Shown: positions 1 to 6,918 of the stretch, piece by piece
Position numbering within the stretch: position 1 is the first letter of the stretch
Layout: each line of letters begins with the position of its first letter
DNA from: Hypsibius dujardini
Taxonomy: Eukaryota > Tardigrada > Eutardigrada > Parachela > Hypsibiidae
DNA: 20,526 nt
Assembly: GCA_001579985.1 (NCBI GenBank)
Contig: LRSR01003724.1
Coordinates: 1 to 20,526 of the forward strand
Direction: 5' to 3'
Program-made: the position numbers and the translations under genes
Notes under the pieces: model-generated
The model's input: the letters and a program-made list of their open reading frames with translations, nothing else
What the model was told of the DNA's origin: nothing
Database searches by the model: none

Positions 1-106
1 ACAGACCGACCGACCGACCAACCAACTGACCGACCGACCGACAGACCGACAAACCGAAAGACCGACAGACCGACCGACCGACAGACCGACCGACCAACCG
101 ACCGAT
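1..106. repeat. ACCG/ACAG tetranucleotide repeat
   Basis: Degenerate tetranucleotide array of ACCG, ACAG and ACCA units running from the left edge of the window. It probably continues outside the window. No coding potential is seen. Confidence 0.85.
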
Positions 107-699
107 GTCAACATCACACCGCCAAAAAGTTTGCAACTTGATAGGCCGGTCCCATCGCCCATTTGGCCGGCTGCCACTGTTATTGAGTGATCGCCAGACA
201 CAGTTGCGAGCAGTCGCTGACGGATTTTGAGGATCGAGTCGCGCGCGCGTGCAGCGATGACGTGAACGAGGCGAGCTGTCAGGGCACTTTTCCCTGCCAC
301 GTTTTTTCTCTCCTCAAAGTCCTTTTGACCTGGACACACATGAAGTTCTCCGCGCTTGCTCGAGTGACGGTCGTTTTGGCAAGCTCCCACACCGATCCGG
401 GGATCAAGTGACTTTTTCGGGTCCCGCGATCGGGGGCCAAGAAGTAGAACTCGTGAAGAGCCAGCTTTGCATTCTCCTATCATCACGTTCACGATGTCAT
501 CCCTAGTCCTTCCCTGTTCACGGATCGATTAGAAAGGTTTACGTCACAGGGACAAAAAATAGAAAGTAACTGTCGGTGCCTGGTGCATTTTGTTGTCTCT
601 GGTCTTCAACATGAATGACGGACGGCTACGCGTGAGGAACATGTTGTAATATTTCATATCAACTTGACTAGGGAAAAATTCAAAAACTCGGTCAGGGAT
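107..699. other. Gene-free unique sequence
   Basis: About 590 bases with no gene I can support. A plus-strand frame over 187-411 has no recognisable domain. The short frame starting MKFSALARV at 341 looks a little like a signal peptide but meets a stop after about 23 codons, with no convincing 5' splice site before it. Confidence 0.4.
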
Positions 700-892
700 T
701 TTTATTGTCTGAATATTGTCTGAATATTGTCTGAATATTTTCTAAATATTTTCTAAATATTTTCTAAATATTTTCTAAATATTTTCTAAATATTTTCTAA
801 ATATTTTCCGAATATTTTCTGAATATTTTCTAAATATTTTCTAAATATTTTCCGAATATTTTCTGAATATTTTCTAAATATTTTCTGAATAA
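700..892. repeat. 11-bp AT-rich tandem repeat
   Basis: Tandem array with period 11. It begins with ATTGTCTGAAT units and shifts to ATTTTCTAAAT units with occasional CCGAAT and CTGAAT variants, about 17 copies in all. It lies in intergenic DNA and is not coding. Confidence 0.9.
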
Positions 893-1191
893 CTATTTCC
901 ACCTTCTGTAGTTTTCTCAGTTTGAACTACTGCACCTGTAACTGCGCAGCGTTATTGCGCTGTTATGCTATTCCAGCGACTGAATCATGAATTTATCTGC
1001 ACATTAGTGACAAAAAAATAAAACACATGTTAAGTGATAAATTTTAAAAAATAGAAACAATCTATAACAGCCAGGCTTTTGGCCATGCATATTTGCAGTT
1101 TGGTGCGGGGATGTTTGTTCGTATAGTCCGCTCGATTTGTCATCTACCGAGTACTGTAATATACACGCCGATAGTCTGCTTCTTTATTCCG
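893..1191. other. Gene-free unique sequence
   Basis: About 300 bases of AT-rich unique DNA between the 11-bp array and an inverted-repeat element. No exon, RNA gene or repeat is recognised. Confidence 0.4.
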
Positions 1192-1375
1192 GGTACCAGG
1201 CAAACGCTTTGGGTTGAATCACTACATTAGTTGAATCAGTCGGGTGGCGGAGGGCGCCGCGGGCGATGTGTGTGAAGCTGAATGAGTGTTGTTTACAATT
1301 TACACTCGTAGCGCCCTCTGCCACCCGACTGATTCAACCCATGTAGTGATTCAACCCAAAGCGTTTGCTTGGTAC
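1192..1375. mobile_element. Inverted-repeat element, family A (MITE-like)
   Basis: A stem-loop element of about 184 bp with arms of roughly 65 bp. The left arm (1192-1256, starting GGTACCAGGCAAACGCTTTG) is matched by the reverse complement of the right arm (1311-1375), with a few mismatches and one small length difference. Both arms contain GGGTTGAATCACTACAT and the CAGTCGGGTGGC block. There is no transposase frame, so this fits a non-autonomous DNA transposon. The superfamily is unknown and it is the only copy in the window. Confidence 0.75.
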
Positions 1376-1675
1376 TAGTAATTCTCAGCAACGTGACCAA
1401 ATGGAGGTTATGGTGGTGTTTTTTTCGTGGCCGGAACGACATACACAGTTTGGTATTTAGGAATTCCTGCCAAACACACAAGTTTCCCTCCCCTCAATCG
1501 ATCGTCACCGAACAGAGGCAATAACGAAAGTTCCCGAAAGCCTAATGTGCTGAAATGTTGACCGCGCCCTTGAACTCCCATTATCACGTCAACAACCGGC
1601 GACTTTCGAGGCCGCAGTGCGACAAAAATGAGACCCCGTCTCGTCACGTCCCGCCATTGGACCCTAATGATCGTT
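1376..1675. other. Gene-free unique sequence
   Basis: About 300 bases between element A and the CA-rich array. Open frames exist on both strands, but none has a recognisable domain or supported splice sites. Confidence 0.35.
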
Positions 1676-1998
1676 GTTGTCACACTCACACACACATACA
1701 CACACACACATACACGCAGAAGAGAGGAGGCGCAACTTAGGAAGTCGAAGTTGGGAAGTGGCAAGTAGGGCTGAACCGGTTGAACACCCACACACACATA
1801 CACACACACATACACATACACACAGAAGAGAGGAGGCGCAACTTAGGAAGTCGGAGGTGGGAAGTGGCTAGTAGGACTGAACCGGTTGAACACCCACACA
1901 CGCATACACACACACACATACACGCAGAAGAGAGCAGGCGCAACTTAGGAAGTCGAAGTTGGGAAGTGGCAAGTAGGACTGAACCGATTGAACAGCAA
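1676..1998. repeat. CA-rich compound repeat, unit about 102-106 bp, three copies
   Basis: Each unit is a CACACATACA-type microsatellite followed by a unique block (CAGAAGAGAGGAGGCGCAAC, then a segment ending GAACCGGTTGAACACC). The CAGAAGAG marker falls at 1717, 1823 and 1925, so the period is about 106 then 102. Frames read through it only because the repeat lacks stops. Confidence 0.9.
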
Positions 1999-2412
1999 GT
2001 CCCACTTCCGAGCTGCTAATATCCAATTGGCGTTAAGCGATATAAGTCGCACCTGATGGGAATTGTTTTTGATTAAAACCATCTTAGTATTTTACTACCA
2101 AAACGATTTTATACTTTGTGTCTTATGGTGATTATATTTAGGAATATCTATTCTGTGCTATAAAAATCCGTTATCTTGGGAAAACTAGAAAGATTTCGGA
2201 TGAATCGGCCCCAAATAGGGAAGGTGTTTTTCAAAGTAGGAGCCCGCGATTGTAAGAATTTGTAACATCATTTTTCTGCTCTCGCATTTTTCAGCTTATT
2301 TGCCTAAATTATATTTAGGTCATTCTTGTTCAGGAAAGTTGGAAAATCTTTTAAAATCTAGACATGTAAACAAATCTTCACTGACTCGGCACTTCTCACT
2401 CGTGCGCCTACT
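1999..2412. other. Gene-free unique sequence
   Basis: About 410 AT-rich bases. I see no exon, RNA gene, repeat or promoter that I can support. Confidence 0.4.
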
Positions 2413-2535
2413 GCACATGTGGCAAAAACCTTGCGCTAACCGAATTAAGCACTTTAACTCGATGGCTGTGGACAACAGCAATGCAACAAGTGTAACGGTT
2501 TAACTCGGTTAGCGCAAAGTTTTTGCCACGTGTGC
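2413..2535. mobile_element. Inverted-repeat element, family B copy 1 (MITE-like)
   Basis: A 123-bp palindromic element. The left end GCACATGTGGCAAAAACC and the right end (reverse complement GCACACGTGGCAAAAACT) form terminal inverted repeats of about 34 bp that include TTGCGCTAACCGA. A second copy in opposite orientation lies in NMD3 intron 6 (8601-8725) and matches along its whole length. Neither copy has coding capacity. Confidence 0.85.
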
Positions 2536-2751
2536 ATGAGGTCGGACTAGGCAGGTCGGGAACTCCCTTTTCCTACCTCCCAATTCCTACTTCTCACACG
2601 AAAACACAGTTGCGTCTGCTCTCTTTGCAGTCGCACCGGAAAACATGTGGACACCCTAATTAAAAGACGCGCCACATAAATTTGGCAGGCAAAAGCAAGG
2701 CCTCTCTGGTGTTGACAGATGCACTCTCTGCTGGCAGTTGACCGGAATCAT

Positions 2752-3028
2752 AACTGCTCCGTCGTCAGTGCACCCTGTGCTCCGTCGTCAGTACACCCTG
2801 TGCTCCGTCGCCAGTGCACCCTGTGCTCCGTCGCCAGTGCACCCTGTGCTCCGTCGCCAGTGCACCCTCTGCTCCGTCGCCAGTGCACCCTGTGCTCCGT
2901 CGCCAGTGCACCCTGTGCTCCGTCGCCAGTGCACCCTGTGCTCCGTCGCCAGTGCACCCTCTGCTTCTTGTCGTCAGGGCACCCTCTGCTTCTTGTCGTC
3001 AGGGCACCCTCTGCTTCTTGTCGGGTCC
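2752..3028. repeat. 23-bp GC-rich minisatellite
   Basis: About nine copies of a 23-bp unit built on GTGCTCCGTCGCCAGTGCA, followed by about three copies of a related unit of about 25 bp containing CTTCTTGTCGTCAGGGCA. The unit is not a multiple of 3, so it reads open in several frames on both strands and produces Cys/Pro/Ser-rich artefact translations. It ends about 140 bp upstream of the VWC gene's core promoter. Confidence 0.92.
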
Positions 3029-3168
3029 TAGCGCCAGTCGCGCCCTGTCAAGAGAGCCTTGACGGCTCAACTTCCAAGAGGCAACGTGTTGAAATGACAC
3101 AAGACTTGGTGGTGGTGATGTCGTGCGTCCAGGGCAGGACAGTACGGCGAGAGGGGGGGGGGGAAGTG

Positions 3169-3202
3169 CATAAAAACGGCCTCCGCAGAGGAGACGTCAG
3201 TA
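3169..3202 (+). promoter_or_regulatory. Candidate core promoter of the VWC gene: TATA-like box plus initiator
   Basis: CATAAAAAC at 3169-3177 is followed by TCAGTA at 3197-3202. The initiator A (3199) is about 30 nt from the TATA-like box, which is the classic spacing of animal TATA-Inr promoters. The start codon lies about 154 nt further on. The inference rests on sequence and spacing only. Confidence 0.45.
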
Positions 3203-3352
3203 ACGTTTTTACGAAACCGCAGACAAACTTTCTCCTGCCTACGCGAACCGCGCCTATCCGCCAGACTCAATTACGACCTTTCGCTTTTTGACATTTTTTC
3301 CTCTCCTCTTCTTTTATTTCTCCCACAGAGCTTTTCCCTTGACTCTCCGAAA

Positions 3353-4131
3353 ATGTTATTAAAAAGCGCCATTTTCATACTCTTCGTCGCGGCCAGCGGC
3401 GTCATTGCCCTGCCCCTGAACAGCCACAACGACGCCAAAGGAATCCTTGCGGGAACTGGTGAGTTTCGAAACATGTTTAGGGTCAGACTTCAAAAAAGAT
3501 CACTAATTAACTTTGCAATTAATAAACTTAATTTCAATTTATTAATTTTTGTAGCTAATTATAACATGTAATTTTTTATTATTGATTCCGTAAATAATTA
3601 ATTTAAATTAAATGTAAATAATTAATTTAATTTAAATGTAAATCATTAATTCTCTAGCGCATTAAAATTGTTTGTTCTCGGTTGATTAGAATGTAACGAC
3701 ATCGACGAAATCGTCAGCAATGATCCCTGCCAACCTTTCTGCACCTGCACGGACGGGAAAGTCTTCTGTGCGGAACTGTATTGCTCGAGAGATAACCTTC
3801 CGCAAGGTCAAAACTGCCGGAAGGTCCCCACCAACGGGAAGTGCTGCCCGAGTTACCTCTGCAGTGAGTATTACTTTGTTCTTTGACAGATCGATCTTTA
3901 AACTGAAAACAGAAAAAATTACCGCTTAAGACATCGCAATAAAATTTGACTTGACACTTTGCCGTTTTCTGTTTAGTGACGGACAGCGGAGTTGGAGAAC
4001 TCCACTATCCTTTACCGCAGCTGTTCCTCCCGCCCGAGTTGGGCCTCACCGGGCCGTACGTCGCCGTCCCCGAACCGAAGAATGGCAAAACCGACGATCG
4101 GAAATCCAAACTGAAAAGCCTCATAATATGA
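3353..4131 (+). CDS. Small secreted protein with a single VWC domain
   Basis: Three exons, 3353-3458, 3690-3863 and 3977-4131, encode 144 aa. Both introns are phase 1 and GT-AG. Residues 1 to about 19 (MLLKSAIFILFVAASGVIA) form a signal peptide with a hydrophobic core. Residues 37-93 hold ten cysteines in the order of a von Willebrand factor type C domain, including the CxxCxC block (49, 53, 55) and the closing CCPSYLC (87, 88, 93). The tail, residues 94-144, has no cysteines and is Pro-rich then Lys-rich, ending SLII. Proteins of this type are extracellular, and VWC domains often bind TGF-beta-family ligands or matrix; the actual partner here is unknown. A strong acceptor (TTTCTCCCACAG, ending 3328) lies 24 nt before the ATG, so the 5' UTR is probably spliced. 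The start is the first ATG after it. Translation of the VWC frame is certain; the function is not. Confidence 0.85.
3590..3650. repeat. 24-bp AT-rich tandem repeat in VWC gene intron 1
   Basis: Two and a half copies of a 24-bp unit starting GTAAATAATTAATTTAA, with starts at 3590, 3614 and 3638. It lies about 40 nt before the 3' splice site of intron 1. Confidence 0.85.
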
Positions 4132-4271
4132 CCGTGCGCACAATTGTTTTTTCTGCTTTTTTTTCATCACAAGGCCAGCCGATTATAAAGGTGCCTTTGT
4201 ACGCTTTCCTCTCATCGGCTCCCCCTCCTCCTCCCTCGAAGTATTATACATTTTCCTGTTGTAATTATAAT

Positions 4272-4282
4272 TTTATTTTATT
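4272..4282 (-). terminator. Candidate poly(A) signals of the SRR-like gene
   Basis: Two overlapping AATAAA hexamers on the minus strand (plus strand TTTATTTTATT), 185-195 nt past the stop of the SRR-like gene. This is the canonical cleavage hexamer at a normal 3' UTR distance. Confidence 0.55.
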
Positions 4283-4321
4283 TTACCGGTTTGCGTGTGT
4301 GAGATAAAACAATGTTAAAAA

Positions 4322-4327
4322 ATTAAA
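4322..4327 (+). terminator. Candidate poly(A) signal of the VWC gene
   Basis: ATTAAA, the commonest variant hexamer, lies about 190 nt past the VWC stop. It is downstream of the opposing gene's AATAAA, so the two 3' UTRs would overlap. Confidence 0.4.
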
Positions 4328-4466
4328 TTTAAGACGTCCATAATAAGGAGCAACTTTTAGACCGTACATACTCGTACAAATGACAAGGCAAATTTTTAGT
4401 TCATCATGAAGCCGGTTGAAGAAGTTCTCCGGCCTTTACTCGCATAACTCAAAAAGACGTGGGTGA

Positions 4467-5165
4467 TCAATTCCACATAAGCTTGTCGACTAGACAATTC
4501 CCACCGGAGAGGATAACGCCAATTTTTTGTGCGGTCTCAGAGCGAAACCCTTCAGACAGCACAACAGCGACCCCTGCAGCTGAACTGACTTCCACCACGA
4601 CCTTCAAGTTTTCCCAAGACCATTTCATGGCTTTGATCATGTCGTCGTCTTTCACGGTGAAGACCTTCTTCGCCGTGTACTGGCACATAATTGGAAATGT
4701 AATGTCTCCGGCTTGCTGAATTCGAATGGCATCAGCGATACTGGGTAGAAATTGCGGTGGACCAGTCCAGAGGCGCGCGTTAGCTTCGAGGCTGCGTTGT
4801 AGATTCTTGCCCACCGGTTCCACAGGACAAACTGTCGCCGAACGAAAGCAAATTTTTGTTCTACCAGCGACGTCAAGTAACAATCAACAGTACCAATGTA
4901 AGGTAAGCGGACCGACAGGTCAAGTACCTTGCGTTTTTGGGTTGACACGGGCTGCTGCAATCGATATGCCAGACGTCAATCCGCCGCCTGATATTGGAAC
5001 CAGGATCATATCCAAGTCGGGAACTTGCCGGAGAATTTCAAGGCCGATCTATAACATACACATTGATACAGTGTAGCTACTTAAATCAAACCCAGCAGGC
5101 AGGCAGAGAGAAAATTTAGATAGATAGACAGATCGACCGACCGATCGGTAGATAGTCAGATAGTC

Positions 5166-5226
<61 letters not shown>

Positions 5227-6276
5227 AAGAGAGGCGTGCACGAATCTATACAGCAGCAGTGTACCGTTCCCTGTCCAGCAAGAACAAGAAGATCGTCATA
5301 GGGCGGTACTTCCTGTTTGCCTTGCTCCTTCGCAATCTTTGCACATGTTTCTTTCCTAACCAAAAAATGCAAAGCACACATCCATCTTACAGTCCTTCAC
5401 CAACCGGGATGCGATTATAGAAGTCTGTCGATAATGGGTACCTGGCCGTAGGGGTGGGCTCGCAGATAACACATTCAGCCCCGTACTTCTTGATAAGGCC
5501 TATCTTTGCTGGCGAAGTTCCTTCAGGCACCACCACAGTGCATGCGATTCCACACCTTTTCGCGGCCCTGCAAAGAAAACCATAGATTTGAGGTATGCAG
5601 TGTCTGCCGTATCCATCTTTTTGCACTTTTGCAGACAGTAGAAAGTCAGACGATTCCGAGCGAATGTAGCGCCCCGAACCCTTGTCCCTATCACCAACCA
5701 TGCCAATGCTTGTCCATGATTTCCGCTACTATGCGTCACCTATCGTGAGAGAAAATTCGTTTATAGAAATTCAGTGTGACAAAGAAATAAACTCATTAAT
5801 TCAAAACTCTTAGCTCACCACGCCCTTCAATTCAGGATTTTTCTCCAAATGTGCCAGCACCTGTGTAGTTACAAAACAATAGTTACACTTCCACTGATCA
5901 AGCAATCAAGCAACCCACAAAACAATACAGTTACACTTCCACTGATCAAGCAATCAAGCAATCAAGCAGGGAACTGTACGAATCAGCTGTTGCGATCAGC
6001 TGTTCAAGATTTACCGCGTACCGCGTTCAGCGCTCCTCTCGCCTTAAAAACGCCTGTAAGCAAAATATAACATAAAAATGAAAAGTAGATCAAGCGGTCA
6101 AAATGATCCATTATCCCACCGGTTTTTTGCAAATTTTCGCACTTGAAGAATATTTGTTTGCCGGATATGGCGTTGGCGTCTTCATTAGTCAAGACTGGAG
6201 TCTCAATGATGAACGGCCGAATCCGACGCTCAGCCGCCTCCACCAAGGCAAACAAATTATCCAACTCTTCGACCAT
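4467..6276 (-). CDS. SRR: Serine racemase/dehydratase-like PLP enzyme
   Basis: Eight exons in transcript order: 6276-6120, 6053-6022, 5860-5819, 5739-5699, 5567-5442, 5355-5265, 5048-4928 and 4831-4467. They join in frame to 324 aa (human SRR is 340). It is a fold-type II PLP enzyme that should racemise or dehydrate L-serine or L-threonine in the cytosol. The PLP lysine is K56 in GVFKARGALNA, the same number as in human SRR. Also visible are HSSGNHGQAL (80-89, with S82 equivalent to human S84), the phosphate-cradle loop PISGGGLTSG (181-190) and LSGGN (311-315). The metal-site glutamate is kept (E208), but the paired alanine and aspartate positions read K212 and L214. Exons 2-4 are micro-exons (32, 42 and 41 nt). 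The start is the ATG at 6276; the upstream in-frame TTG is not used. The gene is divergent from NMD3 and convergent with the VWC gene. It could equally be a serine/threonine dehydratase. Confidence 0.9.
5117..5226. repeat. (GACA)n microsatellite in SRR-like intron 6
   Basis: A pure GACA tract over about 5165-5219, flanked by degenerate GATA/GACC tetranucleotides. It lies between exons 6 and 7. Confidence 0.92.
5871..5968. repeat. Tandem duplication of about 47 bp in SRR-like intron 2
   Basis: Two near-identical copies of a segment containing ACAAAACAATA, GTTACACTTCCACTGATCAA and AGCAATCAAGCAA. The second copy has an extra AATCAAGC unit at its end. Confidence 0.85.
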
Positions 6277-6383
6277 TTCACATGCAAAATTGACGAACAA
6301 ACTTTTAGGAAACGATTAAGCTGCGTTTGAAGAATTAGCTAGAGTTGTGCTCACTCCCGCTCTAGGATGTGCATCTGGGCAAT

Positions 6384-6785
6384 GCGCATTATGCGTGATA
6401 AACAATGAGTGCGCATTGCTCACTGCGCATCGCACAATTCACTGTCTTACTTGTGAGGCAACGTGTGTATTTCGGCTCACCCTTCCCTTAGTCGATAAAT
6501 CGGCTCACTTATGGGTTTATCTTTACGGCGCCTGCTTGATTGTTTGATTTTTAGAAGTGGTATAGTATACTAGGATATAGTACAGCAAATCAGACAATCA
6601 AGCATCTGTCACCGAAACAGAAACTCGTTAGTGAGCCGATTTATCGACCAACTGGAGTGAGCCGATTTATCGACCAACTGAAGAGTGAGCCGAAATACAA
6701 ATTTCACCTCATAGTCAGGAAGTGAATTATGCGATGCGCAGTGAGCATTGCGCACCTGTTTTTTTTATCACGCACAGTGTGCGGG
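6384..6785. mobile_element. Nested inverted-repeat element, family C copy 1, between SRR-like gene and NMD3
   Basis: The core (6468-6697) has termini TATTTCGGCTCACC and GTGAGCCGAAATA and a centre containing GTATAGTATACTA. It is flanked by a second pair of complementary arms (about 6384-6450 and 6720-6785) that share TGCGTGATAAA and TGCTCACTGCGCATCGCA. The whole is a palindrome of about 400 bp. The core recurs at 13496-13699 without the outer arms, so two palindromic elements may be nested. TA at both core ends would fit a Tc1/mariner-type duplication. It fills most of the 642-bp divergent promoter region. Confidence 0.82.
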
Positions 6786-6870
6786 TTTCGCAATGATTTG
6801 TTCTCCCGGTTGGAAAGCTCCGCAAAAGTGAAAAATCATTCTGCATAATCTGTACTGTGTGAAATTCGAT

Positions 6871-6878
6871 TGACGTCA
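6871..6878. promoter_or_regulatory. CRE/ATF-type palindrome upstream of NMD3
   Basis: A perfect TGACGTCA lies about 41-48 nt before the NMD3 start codon, within the only stretch of the divergent intergenic region that is free of mobile-element sequence. TGACGTCA is the consensus site for CREB/ATF bZIP factors. If the 5' UTR extends past it, the match could be fortuitous. Confidence 0.35.
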
Positions 6879-6918
6879 AAAAAGTTACTCGCAGATTTTG
6901 AACAATTTTGATCTGAAA

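Noticed and set aside
187-411. 74-codon plus-strand frame
   Set aside because: It begins at a non-ATG codon (ATT) and has a Cys-rich but unrecognisable sequence and no splice context. An internal MKFSALARV start resembles a signal peptide but ends after about 23 codons.
2719-3291. Long Cys/Pro/Ser-rich open frames, several on both strands
   Set aside because: They are translations of a 23-bp minisatellite that happens to lack stops in several frames. There is no domain, and the downstream part runs through a promoter.
5049-5381. Frame with SVCLSVCLSV repeats following the SRR-like exon 6
   Set aside because: It is read-through of the (GACA)n microsatellite in intron 6. The exon ends at 5265 on a GT donor and the family alignment resumes at 5048.
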